From assembly GCF_026127265.1 (NCBI RefSeq), contig NZ_WWFG01000001.1:2147501-2211500 (forward strand): DNA of 64,000 nt, read 5' to 3'. Every line of letters begins with the position of its first letter. The first letter of the stretch is position 1. Source of the stretch: Nostoc sp. KVJ3 (lineage in GTDB: Bacteria > Cyanobacteriota > Cyanobacteriia > Cyanobacteriales > Nostocaceae). This document shows, in pieces, positions 8,117 to 17,050 of the stretch. Under the pieces are notes generated by a model. It was not told the origin of the DNA, did no database searches, and was given only the letters and a program-made list of their open reading frames with translations. The position numbers and the translations under genes are program-made.

Positions 8117-9034
8117 TTAGCTTATATCCCGATTTTGAGAATTAGTAACTTGAGTTTGGTAATGCCGCCATTTTTCCTGTTGACGCGCTCTTTTCTCCTC
8201 GGTCAGGTTATCAAAACAATAGGGACAGGAGATACCCTGCTCATACTTGTCAGACAGCTTATCTTCTTCAGAAATTGGGCGACCACAGCAGAAGCACCGC
8301 TCACAACTTCCTTCCTCTAAACCATGACTGACAGCTACCCGCTCATCAAAGACAAAACATTCTCCTTGCCATAAACTTTCTTGGGCTGGAACTTCTTGCA
8401 AATATTTGAGAATGCCGCCTTTGAGATGATAAACTTCTGCAAAGCCTTGGGCAAGCATGAAAGATGAGGCTTTTTCACAGCGAATACCGCCTGTACAAAA
8501 CAGAGCAACCTTTTTGTGTTTAGTTGGGTCGAGGTGGCGTAGCACATAATCAGGAAATTCCCGGAATGAACCAGTTTGAGGATTTTCTGCCCCTTGAAAA
8601 GTACCGATATTCACCTCATAATCATTGCGGGTATCAATCACGGTTACTTCTGGATCGGAAATTAAATCGTTCCATTCCTGGGGATTAATATAAGTGCCAA
8701 CTTGCTGAGTTGGATCAATTTCAGGCAATCCTAAAGTAACAATTTCTGGTTTTAACCGCACCTTCATCCGCTCAAAGGGAGGGGTTTCGGCATGGGACTC
8801 TTTATATTCTAGGTCTGCTAAACGAGGATCGGAACGCAGAAACCAGAGAACTGAGTCAATCGCTTGACGCGAACCCGCAATTGTACCGTTAATACCTTCT
8901 TGTGCCAGCAAAATTGTCCCCCTAACACCTTGCGCTTGGCAGTAAGACAGCAGAGGATCTCGTTTTTCGGCAAAATCTGGCAGCTTAACAAATTTATACA
9001 GTGCTGCGACAATCTGGGTATTTTCTGGCTTCAT
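8117..9034 (-). CDS. trhO: tRNA uridine(34) hydroxylase, rhodanese family
   Basis: The 305-residue protein matches TrhO (YceA/UPF0176), which hydroxylates U34 of tRNAs as the first step to 5-carboxymethoxy- or methoxyuridine. An N-terminal acylphosphatase-like domain (residues 1-100, with AQEGINGTIAG) precedes a rhodanese domain whose active loop FCTGGIRCEKAS has the catalytic cysteine at about residue 180. The tail has cysteine pairs (CERCFCCGRP, CPYCF near 244-273) that look zinc-binding, as in many family members. It sits 71 nt before tRNA-Ala(UGC) on the opposite strand; TrhO substrates include tRNAs with U34, of which this is one, but the adjacency may be chance. Confidence 0.92.
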   Translation of the reverse strand: MKPENTQIVAALYKFVKLPDFAEKRDPLLSYCQAQGVRGTILLAQEGINGTIAGSRQAIDSVLWFLRSDPRLADLEYKESHAETPPFERMKVRLKPEIVTLGLPEIDPTQQVGTYINPQEWNDLISDPEVTVIDTRNDYEVNIGTFQGAENPQTGSFREFPDYVLRHLDPTKHKKVALFCTGGIRCEKASSFMLAQGFAEVYHLKGGILKYLQEVPAQESLWQGECFVFDERVAVSHGLEEGSCERCFCCGRPISEEDKLSDKYEQGISCPYCFDNLTEEKRARQQEKWRHYQTQVTNSQNRDIS

Positions 9035-9105
9035 CCTCTTAATAATGGAACAATATAGGTTACAATACTAACGGCAACTAAAGTTACCGACTATTTTAAT
9101 TTTAT

Positions 9106-9178
9106 GGGGGTTTAGCTCAGTTGGTAGAGCGCCTGCTTTGCAAGCAGGATGTCAGCGGTTCGAGTCCGCTAACCTCCA
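9106..9178 (+). tRNA. tRNA-Ala (anticodon UGC)
   Basis: A full cloverleaf can be drawn. The acceptor GGGGGTT pairs with AACCTCC (one G-U). The D arm contains AGCTCAGTTGGTAGAGC. The anticodon stem CCTGC/GCAGG encloses the loop TTTGCAA with anticodon TGC at 9139-9141, and the T arm contains GGTTCGAGTCC. The discriminator base is A, as expected for alanine, and CCA is not encoded. Confidence 0.98.
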
Positions 9179-9383
9179 TTGGATATGATTTATCTGAATG
9201 TGCGATCGCTTGCAGTAGGTAAGTTAGTATTGCGTCCAATTACCCCGTTCTTCAAAGCCCTACTTAGTTAGAGAAATATTTGCGAACATAGTCTGAGAAA
9301 GGACGCTAGAATAAGCATCTTAGTTGCCATCGTTAAGAGCCAGCTAATTAAAATTTGATTTATTTATATATTTAGGGGGTTGT

Positions 9384-9830
9384 TTGAAAAAGCGTCCATT
9401 TGGGTTAGTAGCAATTGTTCTCTATAAAACATTTACCGCGTTGCTGCTTATGGTTACTGCGATCGCTTTATTATTGACGTTAAAAAATTATCAAAATCTA
9501 GAGGATTTCTCAGACGATTATGTTTTAGAAGGTAAATCAATAATTATTGATTGGGTTTTACAAAAAGTTATTAACTTAAATCCTCGAACTCTGGCATTTA
9601 GCGGTATTGGTGCAGGAATATACGCTATTGTAACTGGGATTGAAGCTGTTGGTTTGTGGTATGAAAAACGTTGGGCGCATATCTTAGTATTGGTACTTGT
9701 CGGCATCAGTATTCCCCCAGAGATTTATGAGTTGGTTCGGGGAATATCTCTTCTAAAAACATTTATTTTTTTGTTGAATTTAGCAGTATTTGTGTATCTA
9801 TTCCGCAATTTTCCTAAACATAAAAACTAA
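9384..9830 (+). CDS. DUF2127 family membrane protein
   Basis: The 148-residue protein has four hydrophobic segments (about residues 9-31, 68-92, 100-116 and 125-142) and the DUF2127 pattern: KKRPFGLVAIVLYK at the start, a TGIEAVGLWYEKRWAH block in the middle and PPEIYELVRG before the last helix. The start is TTG at 9384, backed by AGGGGG 5-9 nt upstream; no ATG precedes the first membrane helix. The function of the family is unknown. It stands alone after the tRNA gene and converges with the Uma2 gene. Confidence 0.8.
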   Translation: MKKRPFGLVAIVLYKTFTALLLMVTAIALLLTLKNYQNLEDFSDDYVLEGKSIIIDWVLQKVINLNPRTLAFSGIGAGIYAIVTGIEAVGLWYEKRWAHILVLVLVGISIPPEIYELVRGISLLKTFIFLLNLAVFVYLFRNFPKHKN

Positions 9831-9907
9831 TTTTCATCGGTTATATACTCTATTGTGGGAGAGCTAAAATTGATGCTTTAAACACAATGCAGCAACGGGA
9901 GGATTGT

Positions 9908-10528
9908 TTAAATATTACCAGCATTAAAAATCTGCTGTGCCGTTAAATTAAATTCTGGGAAAGTGGGTGAAATAATGCTATCGCTCCCACGAAAAAGGTT
10001 TAACTGGTACTCACCATCAACAAGCCAGTAAAGCGAAATTGTGGGCAGTTTGGGATTGCCAATAAATCGCCTTCCTCCCAGTGCAGCGTAGTCTAAAATC
10101 CAATATTCAGGGATACCCATTTCTTCGTATCTGGCTAGTTTGATGAAATAATCATCCCTCCAATTAGTACTAACGACCTCAACAACTAATGGAATTGAAA
10201 CGGCTTGAGTTACAGTAGATGATTTTTTCCAGAGAGGCTCATTTACCAAATTAGGTTGATTTAATATCAGTATATCTGGTGAAAAGGCTGATTCATTTTC
10301 AAGTGGCTTAATAAATGCTGTTTTTGGGAAGATATAAGGTAGATTTAATCGGTCTGATTCAACACTCAATTTTCTAACCAAAAATCCTGTAATTTCTTCA
10401 TGTAGCCCAGCAGGAGGGGTCATTGTAATTATTATTCCATCATGCAATTCGTATTTCTGCTGTGGATTTTCAGGATACCAGGTAATAAATTGATCGAACG
10501 TAATTAGTTCATGTAAAGTTTGAGCCAT
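9908..10528 (-). CDS. Uma2 family protein (PD-(D/E)XK nuclease fold)
   Basis: The 206-residue protein fits the Uma2/DUF820 family, which is greatly expanded in cyanobacteria and has a restriction-endonuclease-like fold. It shows the opening LITFDQFITWYPENPQQKYELHDGII, the SPDILIL strand carrying the acidic residue, LVVEVVSTNWRDDYFIKLARYEEMGIPEYWILD with the E and K-like positions, and a C-terminal strand region. No biochemical role is established for the family; defence or mobile-DNA functions are often guessed. It is a solo gene flanked by repeat elements. Confidence 0.88.
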   Translation of the reverse strand: MAQTLHELITFDQFITWYPENPQQKYELHDGIIITMTPPAGLHEEITGFLVRKLSVESDRLNLPYIFPKTAFIKPLENESAFSPDILILNQPNLVNEPLWKKSSTVTQAVSIPLVVEVVSTNWRDDYFIKLARYEEMGIPEYWILDYAALGGRRFIGNPKLPTISLYWLVDGEYQLNLFRGSDSIISPTFPEFNLTAQQIFNAGNI

Positions 10529-10554
10529 ATATTGCTTCCGTGAGTTTTGAAATT

Positions 10555-10651
10555 ATTAGGACTTACGCAAAAACCCTCTCAAACTCTCATTTCTCTGTGA
10601 TCTCTGCGTTCTCTGTGGTTCGTTTTCCATTATCTATGCGTAAGTCCTAAT
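10555..10651. mobile_element. Inverted-repeat mini-element with TTAGGACTTACGCA ends
   Basis: ATTAGGACTTACGCA at the left end is repeated inverted as TGCGTAAGTCCTAAT at the right. The interior holds the pyrimidine-rich core ending in CTCTGTGGTTCGTTTT that recurs inside several other intergenic elements in this window. There is no coding capacity. It lies upstream of the Uma2 gene start. Confidence 0.75.
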
Positions 10652-10811
10652 TATGATTTCAGATGCACTACTTACCTTTTTATCATTGTTGACACTAATG
10701 CCCTGCGGTAATACCTTACTTTAAGCCAATACTCTTTTATAAACAAACTTCTAACGCCAAACCAAGACCCCCATGTTGTACAATCACTAGAAATACAATC
10801 TGGAGAGCGAC

Positions 10812-12218
10812 TTGCCTAAAACGATTCACTCTACTCAACCACCACTGAAATTTATTCCCCAACGGTTTAATCGGCTGATACTCCAGATTGTTCGGTGGTT
10901 ATTGCCGATCGCACTACGGTTTCGCACTCGCCCTTGGCTACCGGCTGGAATTGTCGATATTGAAGCTAAAAATGTTGAGGTATTAGCTGAACTTTATCAG
11001 CAATTCCAATCTGGAAAAATTCGTTTTTTGTTGGCATTTCGTCACCCAGAGGTGGAAGATCCTCTCTGTATGTTGTATTTGCTTTCTCACATTGTGCCAA
11101 AGGTTGCTCGTCAGAAAGGTATTACACTACAATCTCTTGTTCACAGCTACTTTCTTTACGATCGAGGGATGACTGTTTGGGCTGGAAATTGGCTAGGTTG
11201 GTTGTTTTCACAAGTGGGGGGTGTGCCGGTTCGTCGCGGTAGGCGACTAGATCGGCAAGCTATCCAAACAGCACGGGAGTTGTTTGCTAATGGCAAACTA
11301 CCGATCGCAGTCGCACCCGAAGGAGGTACTAATGGCCATAGTGGAATTGTTAGCCCGCTGGAACCAGGCGTTGCTCAAATGGCCTTTTGGTGTGCAGAAG
11401 ACTTACAAAAAGCTAATCGGAGTGAGACTGTTGTAATTGTGCCGATCGCTATCCAGTATCGCTACGTTGAGCCACCTTGGTCTAAACTGGATTGGCTATT
11501 GAGTAAGTTGGAAGCTGATAGTGGCTTGGTAGTTCAGGAAATTAATCAAGGTGATAGCGAAGAGATTTACTATCAACGCCTCTGTAGGTTAGCTGAATAT
11601 CTCATTAGCGAGATGGAAGAATTTTATCGTCGCTTCTATCATCAAAACATTCCAAAAACCATCTCAACTGATGAATCTGCTACTCCTAATCAGGTATTAA
11701 TTGCTCGACTTCATCGCTTACTTGATAACTCTTTACAAGTTGCCGAGCAATATTTTGGACTCCAAGCACAGGGTAATTTTATCGATCGCTGTCGCCGTTT
11801 AGAAGATGCTGGCTGGAACTATATTTATCGAGAAGATTTCGTTGATATAAATGCTTTATCACCTTTTAAACGCGGTTTGGCAGACTGGATTGCTGAAGAA
11901 GCAGACTTGCGGATGCGGCATATGCGGATAGTCGAAAGTTTTGTGGCAGTTAGTGCGACTTATATTCAAGAAGAACCGACGGCGGAACGGTTTGCAGAAA
12001 CAGCTTTGCTCATCTTTGATATGCTTTCTAGAATTCAGGATACAACACTTCCAGGGCGACCCCGGTTAGGTTTGCGACAGGCACAAATCACTGTTGGAGA
12101 GCCAATTTCAGTTACAGAACGTTGGTCAAATTCTCAGAGCGATCGCAATACATCTAGACAAGCCGTGAGCGATTTGACAAAAGATTTGCAAATCGCTTTA
12201 GAGAAGATGATTAGATAA
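10812..12218 (+). CDS. Phospholipid/glycerol acyltransferase (PlsC-type domain)
   Basis: The 468-residue protein carries an LPLAT/PlsC domain in its first 260 residues. It has the catalytic HX4D motif FRHPEVEDP (H78, D83), a GVPVRRGRRLDRQA block (residues 137-150) and the substrate-binding APEGGTNGHSG (about 168-178). The extra 200 residues at the C-terminus, rich in charged helices, are typical of the long cyanobacterial members. The reaction is probably acyl transfer to a lysophospholipid or related glycerolipid. The start is TTG at 10812 with GGAGAG upstream. Its 3' end is only 8 nt from the convergent binding-protein gene. Confidence 0.82.
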   Translation: MPKTIHSTQPPLKFIPQRFNRLILQIVRWLLPIALRFRTRPWLPAGIVDIEAKNVEVLAELYQQFQSGKIRFLLAFRHPEVEDPLCMLYLLSHIVPKVARQKGITLQSLVHSYFLYDRGMTVWAGNWLGWLFSQVGGVPVRRGRRLDRQAIQTARELFANGKLPIAVAPEGGTNGHSGIVSPLEPGVAQMAFWCAEDLQKANRSETVVIVPIAIQYRYVEPPWSKLDWLLSKLEADSGLVVQEINQGDSEEIYYQRLCRLAEYLISEMEEFYRRFYHQNIPKTISTDESATPNQVLIARLHRLLDNSLQVAEQYFGLQAQGNFIDRCRRLEDAGWNYIYREDFVDINALSPFKRGLADWIAEEADLRMRHMRIVESFVAVSATYIQEEPTAERFAETALLIFDMLSRIQDTTLPGRPRLGLRQAQITVGEPISVTERWSNSQSDRNTSRQAVSDLTKDLQIALEKMIR

Positions 12219-12226
12219 CGAAACTT

Positions 12227-13405
12227 CTAAGATTTTTTCGCTCTAATTTTGTCAAAAATTGCACCTTCATCGAAGAATTTCGCTTGAATTTTGTCCCATC
12301 CTCCTAAATCTTCAGCTTTGAAGATAGTTTTAATTTTAGGAAAAGTGCCTTCTACTTCTTTGGCAATTGTTAAGTCAACGGGACGAAATCCCAATTTGGC
12401 AAACTCTCGTTGCGATTCTGGGGTGTAGAGAAATTTAATAAATGCTTCGGCAATTGAGCGAGTTCCATGTTTATCGACATTTTTATCCACAACAGCAACA
12501 GGATTGTCGATAGAAATATTGACATCTGGTACAACGTATGAAATTTTATCGCCATCTTTTGCTGATAAAAACATCTCTTTTTCATAGTTGAGCAGAACAT
12601 CACCCTGGCCATCTTTAAAGAATAGTTCGCTAGCATTCCGAGCAGTTTTAGGCAACAAAGGTGCATTCTTATAGACTTTGGAAATAAAGTCTATTGCTTG
12701 ATTTTCATTTCCACCAGCTTTGGTTACATAACCCCAGAGATTAAGGAAGTTCCAGCGAGCAGCGCCAGAGGTTCTAGGATTAGCTGTGACTATTTTTATG
12801 CCATGTTGCGCCAAATCTGCCCAAGTTTTGATATTTTTAGGATTACCGGGACGGGTAGCGATCGCATCTACAGATTTAGTAACAATTGCATTATTAGGCG
12901 CTTCTTTTTCCCAACCTGATTGAATGAAACCTGCTTCAACAAGTTGATTAATGTCAGCCGCAAGTGATAGATGTACTACATCGGCTTCTTTACCCTCAAT
13001 TACCGCAGCAAGGGTTTGGGAACGTGACGCATCATAGCTTTGATTAAAAGTAATGTTTTGGTTGTGTTCTTTCTTCCACTGTTCGATAAATTCGGGAATT
13101 ATCTGCTCGTATGCTGCACTTGTAACGGAGTAGGAAACAAAGGTTAGAGTTACATCACGTTGGTAAGTTACACTAGAATTATGAGTATTATCGACATTAC
13201 GTAAAGAGCAAGCAGCTAACAGGATACTCAAACTAATTCCAGCCAAAAATAGGGGCACAATGCCCAATAATGAATACTTATACAACCAACTTTGTATTAG
13301 TTGTATGCACCACCGTCTTATAACCTGCAAAGGTTTAACAATGCAAGTGGAAACTAATTCAGTTAAATATGTCCTAGATTTAATAGTAAATTGCCACTGC
13401 TTCAT
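12227..13405 (-). CDS. Sulfate/thiosulfate-type ABC transporter substrate-binding lipoprotein
   Basis: The protein resembles SbpA/CysP, which deliver sulfate or thiosulfate to the CysTWA importer. It has TLTFVSYSVTSAAYEQIIPEF at the start of the mature part, QSYDASRSQTLAAVIEGKEADVVHLSL, NPRTSGAARWNFLNLWGY and EKEMFLSAKDG. I start at MKQWQF (GGGAAG upstream), giving 392 residues. The signal region is unusually long: about 45 residues precede the hydrophobic stretch, which ends in a lipobox (ILLAAC, cysteine at about residue 66). No permease or ATPase gene is adjacent, so it must serve a transporter encoded elsewhere. Confidence 0.87.
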   Translation of the reverse strand: MKQWQFTIKSRTYLTELVSTCIVKPLQVIRRWCIQLIQSWLYKYSLLGIVPLFLAGISLSILLAACSLRNVDNTHNSSVTYQRDVTLTFVSYSVTSAAYEQIIPEFIEQWKKEHNQNITFNQSYDASRSQTLAAVIEGKEADVVHLSLAADINQLVEAGFIQSGWEKEAPNNAIVTKSVDAIATRPGNPKNIKTWADLAQHGIKIVTANPRTSGAARWNFLNLWGYVTKAGGNENQAIDFISKVYKNAPLLPKTARNASELFFKDGQGDVLLNYEKEMFLSAKDGDKISYVVPDVNISIDNPVAVVDKNVDKHGTRSIAEAFIKFLYTPESQREFAKLGFRPVDLTIAKEVEGTFPKIKTIFKAEDLGGWDKIQAKFFDEGAIFDKIRAKKS

Positions 13406-13532
13406 GAAATTCTTCCCTTTTATCTGTAGTATCTTAAATAACTTGCTTAAAAGGGTATTATAAAACATTGGCTAAGGATAGATAAATAATTTTATTTTTG
13501 ATTCGGATACATTTGAACGACTAATTAAATTC

Positions 13533-13760
13533 CTAATTAGGAGAACTGGTTTTAGAAATTTCTGGACTGCTAATTATGATATGTCCCTTATCACTTTCTT
13601 GAATAGCCAAGAAAGAATCGACAAACATATCATTAAGTTTGCGTCCCACAGCAAACTTTTCTTCAGGTGTAATTAACGCTACAACTGATAAGGTGGAATT
13701 TTGACTAGCATCTCGTCGTGCATCTGTAATACCTTGCCAACGAGCTAACCAAAATACCAC
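13533..13760 (-). pseudogene. Fragment of a small membrane protein
   Basis: A frame from GTG at 13760 reads VVFWLARWQGITDARRDASQ and continues with an NSTLSVVALITPEEKFAVGR segment for about 75 residues. The same frame upstream reads INEIVIVS, then TGA, then VLIVV, so a stop codon splits what looks like one membrane helix; TGA could derive from TGG. It lies 63 nt after the CYTH gene on the same strand and in the same frame. I do not recognise the family. It may be a decayed downstream partner of the CYTH gene. Confidence 0.4.
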
Positions 13761-13823
13761 AATTAATACTCAGGATACTATTACTATTTCATTGATTAGC
13801 GATCGCAGAAAATATTTGAGAAA

Positions 13824-14288
13824 TTACCATTGGGAAAAAGGGTGTTTTACTAAATTGCTGTTGAAATACCTGGAGTCATCAGAAACTTCTTGTCCAATCC
13901 AGGTTGGTAGTTCAATTTGTTGATTTTCATCATTGAGTTCAACTTCTGCTAATATTAACCCTTTATTAACACCATCAAACTCATCTATTTCCCAAATTAA
14001 ACCACCCGACTCGATTTGATATCTAATTTTCTCTATAAAGGGACGTTCACACAATGTCTCAAGTATTTCTTGAGCATCTTCAACAGGAATAGGATACTCA
14101 AACTCTAATCTTGAATATTTGATACTGGGGCCTTTAATCGTCAAATAACTTTTTTCACCTACGATCCTTATACGTACAGTTGCTTGGTCTTGTGTAGCAA
14201 TATATCCTTGACGATATACACTACCTTCAGCTAATCCTCTCCAACTATCTCCTCTGACTAAATATTTCCGCTCTATTTCTTGCGCCAT
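13824..14288 (-). CDS. CYTH domain protein (inorganic triphosphatase type)
   Basis: The 154-residue protein is a single CYTH domain, the triphosphate tunnel metalloenzyme fold. The diagnostic ExExK motif appears as EIERK at residues 4-8, followed by YRQGYI, TVRIRIVGEKSYLTIKG and the acidic strand GLILAEVELNDENQ. Single-domain bacterial members of this size usually hydrolyse inorganic tripolyphosphate; some are class IV adenylate cyclases, so the substrate is not certain. All tunnel residues I can recognise are present. A broken membrane-protein fragment follows in the same direction. Confidence 0.87.
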   Translation of the reverse strand: MAQEIERKYLVRGDSWRGLAEGSVYRQGYIATQDQATVRIRIVGEKSYLTIKGPSIKYSRLEFEYPIPVEDAQEILETLCERPFIEKIRYQIESGGLIWEIDEFDGVNKGLILAEVELNDENQQIELPTWIGQEVSDDSRYFNSNLVKHPFSQW

Positions 14289-14728
14289 TTTACTTACCTG
14301 ATTATTTACTTTTGTCTAGAAATAAGCTGAGTTATTTTCAAAAAAAAATCCATGCGATCGCTCCGAATTCAAGTTACACCATACTCAATTACATTACCAA
14401 TTTGATCGGCATTCACCGACTATTCTACAAGAATGGCTTGATTGAGTAGGAGTGCTAACCACCGTGCATCATGATGCTGAAACTAGACACACAGAAACAT
14501 AAGTGCGATCGCAGCAGTATATGCGACATTACAAAAAAAGTATGAGGAAAGAAGTATCAATCAAAAGTTTAGTTGGGATTTCGAGCCGAAAAGATTTGTG
14601 TCTAGCCAAGAGTGGGATGAGATAAAAGATTTCCAAAGTCAACCCCAGGTTTTTAAGCGTAGGTTCCTTTTTGATTCTGCCTCCTTCAATCTGTAATATA
14701 ATACTTATGTTTTTATCAGGTATGGTTT
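14289..14728. other. Intergenic region between the CYTH gene and the xylanase gene
   Basis: These 440 bases have no convincing gene. A stretch at 14486-14698 on the plus strand stays open for 70 codons after a stop but lacks a usable start codon and has no recognisable family; it could be a gene remnant. GCGATCGC-type sites occur at about 14355 and 14504. The promoters of both flanking genes must lie here. Confidence 0.5.
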
Positions 14729-15886
14729 ATGCCTTATCGGAGAAAATTTTTAAAAAGAGCAGGATACACAACTCTTTCTGCCTTATTGACTATGGCCTTT
14801 TTACAAAAGGATAAGGAGAAAGAGGATCGCAGCATTTATGCTGCTACGGCAAATTATGCGAGTGCAAATACAAATCCCCCCCTTCGGAAATTAGCCGCCG
14901 CCAAGGGAAAGCTTTTTGGCACAGCAATTTCTGGTGAATTTTTGCAAAAAGAGAAGGATTACGCTAATCTAATTGCTCGTGAATGTTCGATTGCAACACC
15001 CAATGGTGAATTAAAATGGAATGCCACTGAACCACAGCCAGGAAAATTTACCTTTGAATCAGCAGATGCGATCGCTGATTTCTGCCAAAAGCATAATATA
15101 GAATTACATGGGCATACTCTTTTCTGGCACATGGGAAAACCAGACTGGGTTCCTTATCCCCCCACTCTTAAGATGCTCGAACGGCACGTTACAGGAGTCA
15201 TGGGGCATTATCGCAATAGCCCCGTTTTAAAGTCTTGGGATATTGCCAATGAAATTATCGCTGATAGTGAAAATGAAACTGATAACCCTACCTACGGTTT
15301 GCGTAAAGGCGTAAAACCAGAATTGGTTCGAGACTTGTTTAAAATTGCCGCCTCAGTTGATAACACCAAGAAATTTTACCTCAACGATTTCGGCATCGAA
15401 GGCGCTACATGGAAATCAGACCATTTCTTAAAAATGGTCGAATACCTGAAGAATAATGGCGTTAAAATTGATGGGGCAGGTATCCAGTCGCATCTATGGT
15501 TTTCTACTGCATACGGATTTGATGCAAAAGGATTTAATTCTGTCTTAAAACGGCTTAACGATCTTGAAGTTAAACCAATAATCACAGAATTAGATATTAT
15601 CATTGATACCCCACTCCCCGATAGTATCAAAAAGCTAGACCAGATGGTAGCCGATAGTTACAAGCGATATCTTGATCTATGCTTTGCGGCTGGAGTTGAT
15701 ACTGTGATTTCATGGGGGCTTACAGACCGTCATACGTGGATACGTCATCCCGACTGGATGCCAAGAAAAACTTATAGGAACAATCCAAGCCTCTGGAAAT
15801 TTCTGCGCCCGCTTCCCTTCGATGAAAATCTTCAACCCAAACTTGCTTGCAACGCAATTGCCCAGGTTTTTCAGCAAGCAACTTAA
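14729..15886 (+). CDS. Endo-1,4-beta-xylanase, glycoside hydrolase family 10, Tat-exported
   Basis: The 385-residue protein is a GH10 enzyme that cleaves internal beta-1,4 links in xylan-like chains. The N-terminus has a twin-arginine motif (RRKFLKRAG) followed by a hydrophobic stretch, so export by the Tat system is likely. The catalytic pair is visible: acid/base E175 in SWDIANEI and nucleophile E287 in PIITELDI. The conserved HGHTLFWH (residues 127-134) and ISWGLTDRHTW (327-337) also fit. Secretion next to an exopolysaccharide cluster suggests action on external or self-made polysaccharide rather than on internal glucans; that link is inferred. Confidence 0.93.
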   Translation: MPYRRKFLKRAGYTTLSALLTMAFLQKDKEKEDRSIYAATANYASANTNPPLRKLAAAKGKLFGTAISGEFLQKEKDYANLIARECSIATPNGELKWNATEPQPGKFTFESADAIADFCQKHNIELHGHTLFWHMGKPDWVPYPPTLKMLERHVTGVMGHYRNSPVLKSWDIANEIIADSENETDNPTYGLRKGVKPELVRDLFKIAASVDNTKKFYLNDFGIEGATWKSDHFLKMVEYLKNNGVKIDGAGIQSHLWFSTAYGFDAKGFNSVLKRLNDLEVKPIITELDIIIDTPLPDSIKKLDQMVADSYKRYLDLCFAAGVDTVISWGLTDRHTWIRHPDWMPRKTYRNNPSLWKFLRPLPFDENLQPKLACNAIAQVFQQAT

Positions 15887-15947
15887 TACTGCGCCCAGAC
15901 CTAAATAGCATTTTTCAGTGTCATTCTGAACGAAATATGTGAGGAGA

Positions 15948-15971
15948 TTCATCCTTAGAAATAAGGATGAA
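15948..15971 (+). terminator. 10-bp hairpin with GAAA loop after the xylanase gene
   Basis: TTCATCCTTA pairs perfectly with TAAGGATGAA across a GAAA tetraloop, about 60 nt past the xylanase stop codon. There is no uridine tract, so termination is plausible but not proven. Confidence 0.4.
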
Positions 15972-16072
15972 AGTTGGATAATGCATCGTAATTATTGATT
16001 AAGCCTTAATACAGTATTTCATAAATTCGTAACGAATTGAGCGACTTACTGGTAAGGCATGGCTAGATTCAA

Positions 16073-16897
16073 TCACGCGACAAACTTGTGAAATCTTGTA
16101 CTGAGAAATAGCAGCATTCTATTTTTTTTTTGTTGGCTTGGCATACTCCAAATTTCTCTTAAAAATAATGTGGCTACAAACCAAGGCTCAAGTAAGTAAC
16201 GTCTCCAAAGTCTTCTCGGTTCAGAAAACAACCGATACAACCATTCCAAGCCAACCTTTCCCATCCAGCGAGGAGGAGTAGGTATTGCCCCTGCTACATA
16301 GTCAATGCAAGCTCCACTAGTCAAAATAGTGTTGGTATGAAGATGTTCAAGATTTTCAGAAATCCAATGCTCTTGGCGTGGCATACCCATCCCCACCATT
16401 AATACATGAGGTTTGTAGGCATTAATTGCAGCTAAAATAGCGAGATTTTCTTGACTATTTTTATCCATGTCAATGTAGCCATGAGCGCAAGCAATCTCTA
16501 AACCAGGAAATCTCTGGCGCAAAATACTTGCTCCTTGTTCAGCAACTCCTGGCTTTGAACCTAGATAAAATACACGCCAGCCTTTATTAGCTGCTTCTGC
16601 CATTAGAGGCCATACCCAGTCAGCATAAGTTACCCTTTGCTCTCGTTTCATTGGAAACCCTAATAGCTTTCCAATAAATAACAGAGGCATACCATCAATA
16701 TGGATATATTCTGCCTTGGCATAAAAAGCTTGCATTTGTGGATCGTTATGAAAAAGATAAAGACTATGCAAGTTGTGATTAGCAATAATCCATTTCTGAT
16801 TCTTTTCAATAGATTCTTCAATCAATAAATTTAATTCTGGGATAGAGAGTGCATCCACTTTAACACCAAGAATTTTATAAGAAAATCGATTGTTCAT
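16073..16897 (-). CDS. WecG/TagA/CpsF family glycosyltransferase
   Basis: The 274-residue protein is a GT26-type glycosyltransferase that adds a sugar (often N-acetylmannosamine or its uronic acid) to a lipid-linked precursor. Visible signatures are the aspartate-bearing IHIDGMPLLFIGKLLG segment, VFYLGSKPGVAEQGA, HVLMVGMGMPRQEHWI, the conserved TSGACIDYVAGAIPTPPRWM and the C-terminal GLEWLYRLFSEPRRLWRRYL. The C-terminal amphipathic tail fits a peripheral membrane enzyme. It is the last gene of the minus-strand polysaccharide cluster. Confidence 0.9.
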   Translation of the reverse strand: MNNRFSYKILGVKVDALSIPELNLLIEESIEKNQKWIIANHNLHSLYLFHNDPQMQAFYAKAEYIHIDGMPLLFIGKLLGFPMKREQRVTYADWVWPLMAEAANKGWRVFYLGSKPGVAEQGASILRQRFPGLEIACAHGYIDMDKNSQENLAILAAINAYKPHVLMVGMGMPRQEHWISENLEHLHTNTILTSGACIDYVAGAIPTPPRWMGKVGLEWLYRLFSEPRRLWRRYLLEPWFVATLFLREIWSMPSQQKKNRMLLFLSTRFHKFVA

Positions 16898-17050
16898 AAA
16901 CTTACAATTTTTATTTTAGAATTAATAGAGTTAATGTCGCAGTAGAGGTGGGTATTTAAAAAGTTGTTGGTAGCAATATTTAAATATTTAAGAATTTAAA
17001 TATTAAGAAAAATTCAGTTTTATTTTAGTTAAATATATATTTTAACCTAA

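Noticed and set aside
14486..14698. 70-codon open stretch upstream of the xylanase gene
   Set aside because: No ATG, GTG or TTG lies near its beginning and I recognise no family; it is kept only as a possible remnant in the spacer note.
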